Of a stretch of DNA of 31,380 nucleotides, positions 16,321 to 24,190 are shown piece by piece; the stretch's first letter is position 1, and every line of letters starts with the position of its first letter. Source of the stretch: Marine group II euryarchaeote REDSEA-S43_B8 (GTDB taxonomy: Archaea > Thermoplasmatota > Poseidoniia > Poseidoniales > Thalassarchaeaceae); the NCBI GenBank assembly GCA_001629235.1, contig LUSA01000046.1, positions 3,083-34,462 of the forward strand. Direction: 5' to 3'. A program made the translations under genes and the position numbers. The notes beneath the pieces were generated by a model. That model saw only the letters and a list, made by a program, of their open reading frames with translations, had not been told where the DNA came from and did not search any database.

Positions 16321-16932
16321 ATGCGGTGGGACCCCTCCCCGAGAATGATGCAGAGACGAGCCACCTCCACCATTCGAGTGGATGAGGGACTGGTTCTAAG
16401 ACCAGCTTCAAAATCTCACATAGCAGAAATAGTCGAAGCATTCGAGGAGACCTGGCCAGATGTGATGAGGGCAATGCCGTGGATAAATCCAGATAAGGAA
16501 ATAAGACCTCAAATCGAGGATTTCATCAGAGACACCGAGAGGAAGGGCAGATCAGGTCTTCTTCATCACTGGGTGATGATACGTCCATGGGATGGTTATG
16601 TCATTGGATTAGTCGGTTTTGATAGAGTTACTAGATCTGAGAGGGCGACTTGGAATTTGGGGTATTGGGTTAGGAGCTCGGAACAGAGACACGGATATGC
16701 CAGGCGAAGTATAGACTCAGTTCTAGATTGGTTGGGACAGGTCGGTGAGATGATTGTAGAAGTCAAGGTCGACCCCAATAATACAGCCGGTTCAAAGACC
16801 GTAATTAGAACCGTTAAGAAATGGAAAGGAGAGAGATGCGTTTCGGGAGATTCCCCGATCACTGTTGCTGGAATCAGGACAATGCACGAGTGCCATTTGA
16901 TAGAGTTGGGACCCGGAACATCCCCATCATAG
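16321..16932 (+). CDS. GNAT family N-acetyltransferase (RimJ/RimL-like)
   Basis: Up to 203 residues with a GNAT fold. It starts with the beta-1 region LVLRPASKSHIAEIVEAFEETW. The acetyl-CoA pyrophosphate loop follows the pattern Q/R-x-x-G-x-A in SSEQRHGYARRSI, preceded by the RimL-like NLGYWVR. The final strands include MIVEVKVDPNNTAGSKTVIR. RimJ/RimL relatives acetylate protein N-termini or small substrates; the substrate here is unknown. ATG 16321 is taken as start, but ATG 16345 or 16348 is also plausible, since the first residues carry no domain signal. It lies 22 nt after the zinc-ribbon gene. Confidence 0.83.
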   Translation: MRWDPSPRMMQRRATSTIRVDEGLVLRPASKSHIAEIVEAFEETWPDVMRAMPWINPDKEIRPQIEDFIRDTERKGRSGLLHHWVMIRPWDGYVIGLVGFDRVTRSERATWNLGYWVRSSEQRHGYARRSIDSVLDWLGQVGEMIVEVKVDPNNTAGSKTVIRTVKKWKGERCVSGDSPITVAGIRTMHECHLIELGPGTSPS

Positions 16933-16981
16933 GCAGACACAACCGTCGACCCATTCAAAAAACACCCCTTGACTGGAGATT

Positions 16982-16997
16982 CTGCCCAACAGGGCAG
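16982..16997 (+). promoter_or_regulatory. Hairpin immediately upstream of the aceE start codon
   Basis: CTGCCC-AACA-GGGCAG is a perfect 6-bp stem with a 4-nt loop, ending 8 nt before ATG 17006. It occupies the place where a ribosome binding site would be, and no Shine-Dalgarno sequence is visible. It could control translation of aceE or act as a DNA operator. This is a structural observation only. Confidence 0.35.
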
Positions 16998-17005
16998 TGA
17001 TTGCC

Positions 17006-19660
17006 ATGTCCCCCCCAGAACCCCGACAGACTCTTCCCGATACGGACCCAGAGGAGACGGATGAATGGCTGGAATCCTTGAGGACCTTAGCATCGTCACA
17101 GGGCACGTCAAGGGCGCGGCTACTCCTACAGGAGGTAATGTCAGAAGCGTCTTCCTTGGGGATTGACATTTCCCCATCCAGAACCCCGTACGTTAACTCA
17201 ATTTCCATTGAGCAACAGTCTCCATATCCTGGAAACCTAACATTGGAGAAGAAGATCCAGAATCACGTACTCTGGAATGCAGCCGCTATGGTCTCAGATG
17301 CAAACAGGAGAATGGACGGAATAGGCGGGCATATTTCCACTTACGCCTCAAGCTCGACTTTGTACGAAGTAGGATTCCAGCATGTATTCAGAGGAAAGGA
17401 TCTCAATGGCATTGGAGACGCCTTGTTCATCCAGGGACACGCTAGTCCTGGAATTTATGCTCGAGCATTCCTAGAAGGAAGAATTTCCACAGATCAGATT
17501 TCTAACTTCAGGCAGGAGGCCTTCGTGGAGGGACTGTCTTCATACCCCCATCCACGACTAATGCCAGAATTCTGGGAGTATCCTACCGTTTCGATGGGTT
17601 TAGGGCCACTTGGTGCCGTAATGCAGGCGAGATTCTGGAAGTATCTCGACCAAAGAGGAATCGCAGATACATCGGAAAGTCGGGTTTTCGCCTTCTTAGG
17701 TGACGGAGAGATGGACGAACCAGAGGCAATAGCTTCCATAGCAGTAGCCGGTAGGGAACAGTTGGACAATCTAATCGTGGTAGTAAACTGCAATTTACAG
17801 AGGCTAGACGGTCCTGTAAGAGGTAATTCCAGCATAATCCAGGAACTAGAGGGCCTATATCGAGGAGCAGGATGGACAGTAATCAAGCTAATTTGGGGGT
17901 CCGGATGGGACAGAGTATTCCAAAGAGACACAAAAGGAGAGCTTCTGGAGAAGATGGAGGGGATCACTGATGGGGACTGGCAACGACTCAGCACTCTATC
18001 AATCGACGATTTCCGAGAAGAGATGTTCTCTGGAAGCGAGTATCTGAAGGCCCTGGGAACCTCTATTTCTGATACTGAGATAGAAGGCCTTACCAGAGGA
18101 GGTCACGATCCAGTAAAGGTGTATTCTGCATACAAATCAGCTATTTCTGCAAAGGGTCCAGCTGTAATTTTGGCACATACAGTGAAAGGCTGGGGAATCG
18201 ACTCTTTCGAGGGTAGGAACTCAACTCACCAGAAGAAGAAGATGACCATCGACGATCTGAAAGCTTATCGTGATGCTCTGGAGATTGATATCGAGGACTC
18301 CAGACTCGAAGAAAATCCCTTCATCGCACTAGGAGAAGACTCTGATGAGATCAAGTATCTTACCGAAAGAAGAACCGCCCTCGGTGGATATCTACCCTCA
18401 AGAAAACCCTCGAAAATTAACTTCGATCTTCCCGGACAAGACACATATTCCGCATTCGACCAGGGTACCCCAGAAGGTCAAGAGGTTTCTACAACCATGG
18501 CTTTCGTTCGCCTGCTAAGAAATCTGATGAAATCAGAGATAGGCTCCAGAGTCGTGCCCATCATTCCCGATGAAGGCAGAACTTTCGGGATGGATCCACT
18601 ATTCAGCGAGTTTGAAATCTTCGCTTCTAGAGGCCAGAAGTACACTCCAGTAGACCATAAGATGCTCCTAAACTACAAGGAATCAGAATCAGGTCAGGTC
18701 CTTCAGGAAGGAATCTCAGAGGCAGGAGCCATTGCCTCATGGATATCAAGTGCTACTTCGTATTCTAGTGCAAACTCTGCTACTATGCCTTTCTACACCT
18801 TCTACTCAATGTTCGGATTTCAGAGGGTAGGGGATCAGATTTGGAGTGCTGCAGACGCTCGCGCCCGAGGCTTCCTGATGGGCGCGACAGCGGGGCGGAC
18901 AACGCTTAACGGAGAGGGTCTACAACATCAGGATGGACACAGTCTACTGATGGCCTCGGCAGTTCCTCACTGTCGAGCATGGGATCCTGCATATGCCTAC
19001 GAGCTAGCCGCTATCATCAGACATGGAATAGATGAGATGTGGGGCCAGAATCTTGATGTCTTCCACTATGTTATGCTTTACAACGAGAATCAGCAACAGA
19101 TGCCAAAGCCACCTGACGTGGATGATGGCATCGTTAGGGGAGCGTACAAAATAGAAGAAGTGGGAGAGGGAAGAAAAAAGATTAGGCTACTCGGATCCGG
19201 TCCAATCCTGAAGAACGTTAGGGAGGCTGCCTCGGAACTACTCAGTGAACACGGGATATCATCAGAGGTTTGGTCCGTTACCTCCTATGGGGAACTTCGC
19301 AGGGAAGGTCTTGAGCACGAAAGATCAAGACGCCTTAACCCGGAAATTTCCGAAGAACCATACGCCTCCAGATGTTTTGGAGACGACACGCCCACAGTCG
19401 CTACTTCTGACTACATCTGCTCCGTCCCTGAGATGATTCAGAGATGGATAGGAGGCAGATACATTGTACTTGGAACAGATGGGTTCGGAAGATCCGACAC
19501 ACGAGAAGCCCTTCGTTCGTTTTTCGAAATAGATACAAACAGCATTGTTGTTGCAGCGATTTCGGCATTGGAGCAGGAAGGAACATTACCTTCTGGCACG
19601 GTAGAGAAAGAATTGGAAAAGAGGAACCTAAACAAAGAGAGAATAGACAAGACAGAGTGA
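17006..19660 (+). CDS. aceE: Pyruvate dehydrogenase E1 component, homodimeric (AceE) type
   Basis: An 884-residue thiamine-diphosphate enzyme that decarboxylates pyruvate and passes the acetyl group to lipoyl-E2. It is collinear with bacterial AceE throughout: PDTDPEETDEWLESL at the N-terminus, YPGNLTLEKKI, GGHISTYASSSTLYEVGF, FIQGHASPGIYARAFLEGR, SSYPHPRLMPEFWEYPTVSMGLGP, the ThDP motif FLGDGEMDEPE...NCNLQRLDGP (from about 230), RTTLNGEGLQHQDGHS and VLGTDGFGRSDTRE. Length matches the family (about 890). ATG 17006 is chosen; a GTG at 16997 lies inside a hairpin. No E2 or E3 gene is in the window. The enzyme is bacterial in type, and archaea usually use ferredoxin-dependent pyruvate oxidoreductase, so transfer from bacteria is likely. 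Confidence 0.95.
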   Translation: MSPPEPRQTLPDTDPEETDEWLESLRTLASSQGTSRARLLLQEVMSEASSLGIDISPSRTPYVNSISIEQQSPYPGNLTLEKKIQNHVLWNAAAMVSDANRRMDGIGGHISTYASSSTLYEVGFQHVFRGKDLNGIGDALFIQGHASPGIYARAFLEGRISTDQISNFRQEAFVEGLSSYPHPRLMPEFWEYPTVSMGLGPLGAVMQARFWKYLDQRGIADTSESRVFAFLGDGEMDEPEAIASIAVAGREQLDNLIVVVNCNLQRLDGPVRGNSSIIQELEGLYRGAGWTVIKLIWGSGWDRVFQRDTKGELLEKMEGITDGDWQRLSTLSIDDFREEMFSGSEYLKALGTSISDTEIEGLTRGGHDPVKVYSAYKSAISAKGPAVILAHTVKGWGIDSFEGRNSTHQKKKMTIDDLKAYRDALEIDIEDSRLEENPFIALGEDSDEIKYLTERRTALGGYLPSRKPSKINFDLPGQDTYSAFDQGTPEGQEVSTTMAFVRLLRNLMKSEIGSRVVPIIPDEGRTFGMDPLFSEFEIFASRGQKYTPVDHKMLLNYKESESGQVLQEGISEAGAIASWISSATSYSSANSATMPFYTFYSMFGFQRVGDQIWSAADARARGFLMGATAGRTTLNGEGLQHQDGHSLLMASAVPHCRAWDPAYAYELAAIIRHGIDEMWGQNLDVFHYVMLYNENQQQMPKPPDVDDGIVRGAYKIEEVGEGRKKIRLLGSGPILKNVREAASELLSEHGISSEVWSVTSYGELRREGLEHERSRRLNPEISEEPYASRCFGDDTPTVATSDYICSVPEMIQRWIGGRYIVLGTDGFGRSDTREALRSFFEIDTNSIVVAAISALEQEGTLPSGTVEKELEKRNLNKERIDKTE

Positions 19661-19665
19661 TTACA

Positions 19666-20151
19666 ATGGGTAGAATCTCAAACGCTGTCAGATTCACATT
19701 TAGATGGGTCCCATGGGTCATCACGGGAGCTTCGTTAGCCTATCGTAGACTCCCGGATAAATCTCAGACCGAAATCAGAGAAGTAGCAAAGGAGCCACGT
19801 AAGTGGGGAGAGGGATTGGAGAAGGCTTGGGATGCTTCTAGAATAGGGTCTGAGCATTTCCAAAAGACATCAGGAACATTGGCCAACATACTGATTGGGA
19901 GAAGGGTCAGTAGAAAGGAGAGAATTCAAGCTAGAGACGACTTGGCTGCTTTGAGTTTAGTAGTGCCTCCTCTGAGAGTTTTCATGATTCCAGGAAGTCA
20001 GATTCTTCTGGGGATAATGGCACGAGTTACTCCTTGGCGACTAGTTCCAGATGCTTGGATTCCTCTGAACGCTCTGAAGAAGATCAGGGAGGAAGAAACA
20101 CCTTCTTTAGATCAAGAAAGCACCCAAGTTAGAAGGATGCTCGGCAGATAA
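19666..20151 (+). CDS. LETM1-like domain protein
   Basis: A 161-residue protein starting at ATG 19666, 5 nt after the aceE stop; an in-frame extension upstream lies inside aceE and is rejected. The C-terminal half, RKERIQARDDLAALSLVVPPLRVFMIPGSQILLGIMARVTPWRLVPDAWIP in outline, resembles the core of the LETM1 ribosome-binding-like domain: a helix with R-x-x-x-R/Q-x-x-x-D-L, then VP...FxIPG...LL, then a W-x-L-x-P end. Mitochondrial LETM1 takes part in cation/proton exchange and ribosome contact. The role of short prokaryotic versions is unknown. Close spacing suggests co-transcription with aceE. The family assignment rests on pattern, not on an alignment. Confidence 0.6.
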   Translation: MGRISNAVRFTFRWVPWVITGASLAYRRLPDKSQTEIREVAKEPRKWGEGLEKAWDASRIGSEHFQKTSGTLANILIGRRVSRKERIQARDDLAALSLVVPPLRVFMIPGSQILLGIMARVTPWRLVPDAWIPLNALKKIREEETPSLDQESTQVRRMLGR

Positions 20152-20152
20152 C

Positions 20153-20860
20153 TCATTCAATCATAGTAATATTGGAAAGGAAGTAGTTATGCTTCAGCGC
20201 ATCTTCTAGGCTAATCCAGTCAGGGACCTCGCCCTTGAAATTATCATATCTGTGTCCCGGAATAAGCCTCCAATCTGGAGGCAGACTACTGAGAATCTGC
20301 TTGGCTCTAATCAAGCTCCTCTGCTGTGCTTGCGGATCTCCTCCGGGAAGATCAACCCTCCCAGCGCTCCTGACGAAGAGAAGATCACCAGCATGGTAGA
20401 CTCCATGTCCGTGGAAGGTGACGTGACCAGGTGCATGACCGGGTGAGTGAGTAACAGTAATCTCAATAGATCCTGCAGACCAATCCACGCTTTCCCCGGG
20501 CTCACAATCCCAAGTATTGGTGAAGTCCACCTTTCTGAATACAATATTCCCCAATAGGCTAGGCACTTTTGCATCTTCATGCCCCCAGACCTCAAGATCT
20601 GGGAATCTATCTATCATTCCTGGAAATCCTGCTGCATGGTCTCGATGAGTATGCGTATACAGGAGGTGTGTAGCTCGGAGTCCTTCTTCTTCCAACTTAG
20701 AGCACCACTTCTCAGCGTTGAATGGATCAACGATTGCGACAATTTCATTGGATCGGTCCACGAAGGCAGTATTCATGTTCATCAGCGAGCCCATTTGGGT
20801 TACCCAGACTTCTACTCCATCTTCCCAAATCGAAGTATGAAACTCTCCCTCGGACAGCAT
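20153..20860 (-). CDS. MBL-fold metallohydrolase (glyoxalase II/ETHE1-like)
   Basis: A 235-residue metallo-beta-lactamase-fold enzyme. All glyoxalase-II-type metal ligands can be placed: THTHRDH (His70, His72, Asp74, His75), His142 in HSPGHAPGH, Asp159 in YHAGDLL and His203 in LIPGHRY. The motif FVRSAGRVDLPGGDP resembles the S-x-G-R-x-D-x-P-G-G-D of glyoxalase II and persulfide dioxygenases. Substrates may be a glutathione-like thioester or persulfide; archaea often use another thiol. ATG 20860 is preferred; a TTG at 20887 would extend it by 9 residues towards the divergent leuS. It ends 1 nt after the LETM1-like gene, tail to tail. Confidence 0.9.
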   Translation of the reverse strand: MLSEGEFHTSIWEDGVEVWVTQMGSLMNMNTAFVDRSNEIVAIVDPFNAEKWCSKLEEEGLRATHLLYTHTHRDHAAGFPGMIDRFPDLEVWGHEDAKVPSLLGNIVFRKVDFTNTWDCEPGESVDWSAGSIEITVTHSPGHAPGHVTFHGHGVYHAGDLLFVRSAGRVDLPGGDPQAQQRSLIRAKQILSSLPPDWRLIPGHRYDNFKGEVPDWISLEDALKHNYFLSNITMIE

Positions 20861-20933
20861 GAACCTTGCGAGTAAGACATAGGACAAAGTCGTAATGCAT
20901 ATACAAGCAATACCAAGCGGTAAGTTTGAGCAA

Positions 20934-23789
20934 ATGCCATACGACGCCCAAGAGATCGAATCGCGATGGCAGAAGAAATGGTCCGAAGACAGAGTTTTCG
21001 AGGCTGAGATTGATGATTCTAAACCGAAGTTCTACTGCCTTGAGATGTTCCCATATCCATCTGGGCACATGCATATGGGCCATGTCAGGAACTACTCTAT
21101 CGGCGATGCGATGGCACGCTTCCAGAGATTAATGGGAAAGAACGTACTCTATCCGATGGGGTATGACTCATTCGGAATGCCAGCGGAGAATGCCGCCAAG
21201 AAAGAAGGCGGGCATCCTCATGATGTCACACATAGCAACATCTCTAGCATTCGTTCCGACCAAGAAAGGATGGGCTACTCATACGATTGGAGGAGATTCT
21301 TGGCGACATCTGATGTGGATTACTACCGTTGGAACCAGGAGATGTTCCTAATCCTCAATGAGAGGGGCCTGATTGAGCGGAAGTCGGCTCCAGTAAACTG
21401 GTGCATTGACTGTGATACCGTTCTGGCTAATGAGCAGGTAAGAAACAATAGATGCTGGAGATGCGGATTGGAAGTAGTCCAGAGAGACATGGCACAGTGG
21501 TTCGTAAGGATGACCGAGTACTCCGACGAGTTGCTCGATGAACTCGAAAATATCTCGTTCCCCGAGAATGTTAAGGCTATGCAGAGGAACTGGATAGGGC
21601 GCTCCAATGGAGCCCATCTTGACTTCCAAGTGGCCGATTCTTCATCAGTAATTGGAGTATTCACTACCAGGCCTGACACCATTTTCGGAGTCACTTTCCT
21701 AACTTTGTCACCCGAGCATCCTTTGTGTGAAGAATTGTGTTCAGGTAGTGAGTGGGAAGAAGGATGGAGAGCCCTCAAAGAAGAATGCTCACGAATGTCT
21801 GAGTTCGAGAGAGTAAACATGCTGAAGGAGAAGAAAGGTGTCTTCCTAGGGAGGCATGCAATCAATCCACTGAACGATGAGAGGGTTCCAATATACGCTG
21901 GTAATTTCGTGGTCTCTACTTATGGAACAGGTGCTGTGATGGCAGTCCCGGGTCACGATCAAAGAGACTTCGATTTCGCAACCGAGTACAATCTTGAGAT
22001 AAGGAGGGTACTCGAAGAAAATCGGAGTGGCGACATCAACGAACCAATGAATAGGGCATTCGAAGGATACGGCCCAATGATCAACTCTCCAGTAGACGGT
22101 TTTGACGGACTCTCCGGAGATCAAGCAAAGAGTGCCGTAATTTCCGCTCTAGAAGAGAAGCAAGCAGGACATGGCAAAGTTGAGTATCGTCTTAAGGATT
22201 GGCTACTGAGCAGACAGAGGTTCTGGGGGACTCCTATCCCCATGATTCATTGCAAGTCATGCGGAATTGTTCCTGTACCTCGGGAAGATCTTCCGGTTGA
22301 GCTACCCCTAGACGTAGTGTTCACCGAAGACCAAAGTGGCAATCCTCTCGAGTCGCACCATAGCTTCGTGCAAACCATTTGTCCTAAATGCGGAAGTGAA
22401 GCAAGGCGAGAGACCGATACAATGGACACATTCTACGACTCATCATGGTATTTCATGAGATTTTGCGATGCAAACAACGACGACTCCCCGTTCGATCGCT
22501 CTGCTGTAGATTATTGGATGGATGGCGGGGTTGACCTGTACATAGGGGGGATAGAACACGCTGTCATGCATCTACTCTACGCTAGATTCTTCACAAAATT
22601 CACCAGAGATGCTGGGATGAATGAGGTCGGGGAACCATTCGGAAGGTTGGTCTGTCAGGGGATGCTCAATGCTCCTGCCCCGTACTGCTCCGATTGCAAT
22701 TCTGAGTACCATGTTGACTACTTCGAATCCGCTTGTCCATCCTGCGGAAAAGAACTATCCAGCAGATCAGCAAAAATGAGCAAATCTCTTGGAAACACAG
22801 TTAGCCCCGAAGAGATGATTTCCAGATTCGGAGCGGATACGGTAAGGCTGTTCATTCTATTCGGTGCTAATCCTGAGGCAGGAATGGACTGGTCTGATAG
22901 CGCCTTGGAAGCTAACCATCGCCAGATCAACTCTCTTTTCGACGCCATCGATGAAGCAATGGCACTATCCGACGCTCCTTCGAAAATTGATAGATGGCTG
23001 TTATCGAGAATGAGGGCTAGTCAGAATAGATGGATCGAAGCAATGTCCGATGTCAGTCTAAGGGAGGGGGTGATGATAAGCCACTTCGAAATGCTATCGG
23101 ATTGGAATTGGTACCTTCGAAGAGGGGGTTTGGATAGAACTACTGCAATGAAATTCTTAGAGGGATGGATTCCAATGCTCGCCCCCGCAACACCTCACAT
23201 TGCAGAGGAATTCTGGAATAAGTTCGGCGGAAAAGACCTCCTAGCAGCACTTGAGATCCCTACTCTGAGCATCGAATCAGATGACTTGCACATCTTGGCC
23301 GAAGAGGAATACGTGAAGAACGTCATATCCAGTGCGAGGAATCTCAGGACTCTGGCAGAGAGACACTCCAAGAAACCGATTTCCAGAGTAGTCATACAGA
23401 CGTCTCCAATATGGAAATCAGATCTAGCATCGGAGGCTATCAAACTTCACATCTCTGAGTTTGACTTCAAAGCAAACGGTCAGGAGCATGTCAAATCTCT
23501 GGAAATATTCAATGAAGAGTCAATAAGAGGCGAGATTTTTCATTCGTGGAACTCAATTACAGTTGGAGGGAAGAAAACTAGAGGAAAAATCTACACCTGG
23601 TCAGATGGATCCAGATATCTACTATCAGAGGGAATTGATGAACTAGGTATTATCTCAGCTAACTCAGATTTCATTGCATCAGTCCTAGGAGTCGAGAATG
23701 TCGAAGCCTACAGGGTAGGAGAAGGAGAAGACGTCGGGGGGAAGGCAAGAATTTCCTTCCCGTTAGAACCCGGAATTGCTTTCCTGTAG
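20934..23789 (+). CDS. leuS: Leucyl-tRNA synthetase, bacterial type
   Basis: About 951 residues from ATG 20934 (MPYDAQEIESRWQKKW), which matches the family start. ATG 20895 would add 13 residues. It charges tRNA-Leu in the cytoplasm. Class I signatures are HMGH at 47-50 and KMSKS at 614-618. Bacterial-type marks include the ANEQV...CWRCG zinc-like segment before the editing domain, the editing-domain TTRPDTIFGVTFLTLSPEHP, LKDWLLSRQRFWGTPIP, and a Cys-rich insertion (CSDCN...CPSCGKE) just before KMSKS. Archaeal LeuRS has a different insertion arrangement. The gene is therefore probably a bacterial acquisition that replaced the archaeal enzyme. Divergent from the MBL hydrolase. Confidence 0.96.
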   Translation: MPYDAQEIESRWQKKWSEDRVFEAEIDDSKPKFYCLEMFPYPSGHMHMGHVRNYSIGDAMARFQRLMGKNVLYPMGYDSFGMPAENAAKKEGGHPHDVTHSNISSIRSDQERMGYSYDWRRFLATSDVDYYRWNQEMFLILNERGLIERKSAPVNWCIDCDTVLANEQVRNNRCWRCGLEVVQRDMAQWFVRMTEYSDELLDELENISFPENVKAMQRNWIGRSNGAHLDFQVADSSSVIGVFTTRPDTIFGVTFLTLSPEHPLCEELCSGSEWEEGWRALKEECSRMSEFERVNMLKEKKGVFLGRHAINPLNDERVPIYAGNFVVSTYGTGAVMAVPGHDQRDFDFATEYNLEIRRVLEENRSGDINEPMNRAFEGYGPMINSPVDGFDGLSGDQAKSAVISALEEKQAGHGKVEYRLKDWLLSRQRFWGTPIPMIHCKSCGIVPVPREDLPVELPLDVVFTEDQSGNPLESHHSFVQTICPKCGSEARRETDTMDTFYDSSWYFMRFCDANNDDSPFDRSAVDYWMDGGVDLYIGGIEHAVMHLLYARFFTKFTRDAGMNEVGEPFGRLVCQGMLNAPAPYCSDCNSEYHVDYFESACPSCGKELSSRSAKMSKSLGNTVSPEEMISRFGADTVRLFILFGANPEAGMDWSDSALEANHRQINSLFDAIDEAMALSDAPSKIDRWLLSRMRASQNRWIEAMSDVSLREGVMISHFEMLSDWNWYLRRGGLDRTTAMKFLEGWIPMLAPATPHIAEEFWNKFGGKDLLAALEIPTLSIESDDLHILAEEEYVKNVISSARNLRTLAERHSKKPISRVVIQTSPIWKSDLASEAIKLHISEFDFKANGQEHVKSLEIFNEESIRGEIFHSWNSITVGGKKTRGKIYTWSDGSRYLLSEGIDELGIISANSDFIASVLGVENVEAYRVGEGEDVGGKARISFPLEPGIAFL

Positions 23790-23796
23790 GTGAATC

Positions 23797-24141
23797 ATGG
23801 CTGCAAAATCTACTACAACCGTCCTTTTCGATGACCAATGCGGTAAATGTACCAGATGGGCAGATTTCATCCAGAAAAGAGACCCATATTCGAGAGTAAA
23901 ACTAGTGGGCCAGACCAGCCAACAAGGAAAGGAGATTTTACTAGACATCCCAAAGGAAATGGAGGGACTGGATTCTATTTTCCTGATTTCTAATGACGGG
24001 AGATGGTTCCCTAAGAGCGCTGCTATTTGGAGAGTATGCAGACAACTGGCATTTCCATGGTCTTTAGCATCAATAATGCTTCTTGTACCTTGGCCAATTC
24101 GGGACTTCTTCTACGATGCTTATGCAAGAATGAGAAAGTAG
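23797..24141 (+). CDS. DCC family (DUF393) thiol-disulfide protein
   Basis: A 114-residue member of the DCC/DUF393 family. The N-terminus TTVLFDDQCGKCTRWADFI has the family's D-x-x-C-x-x-C motif (here DDQCGKC), followed by IFLISNDGRWFPKSAAIWRVC and the C-terminal LVPWPIRDFFYDAYARMR. The family is regarded as thioredoxin-like and redox-active, without a settled function. It starts 7 nt after leuS and is probably in the same transcript. Confidence 0.87.
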   Translation: MAAKSTTTVLFDDQCGKCTRWADFIQKRDPYSRVKLVGQTSQQGKEILLDIPKEMEGLDSIFLISNDGRWFPKSAAIWRVCRQLAFPWSLASIMLLVPWPIRDFFYDAYARMRK

Positions 24142-24190
24142 TCTCTGACAGGTGGGTTCATGGGGCTCCAACATCTGGAGGTACCATTGA

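Noticed and set aside
19444..19665. N-terminal extension of the LETM1-like gene
   Set aside because: It lies inside aceE, whose C-terminal sequence is strongly conserved there. The ATG just after the aceE stop gives a complete domain.
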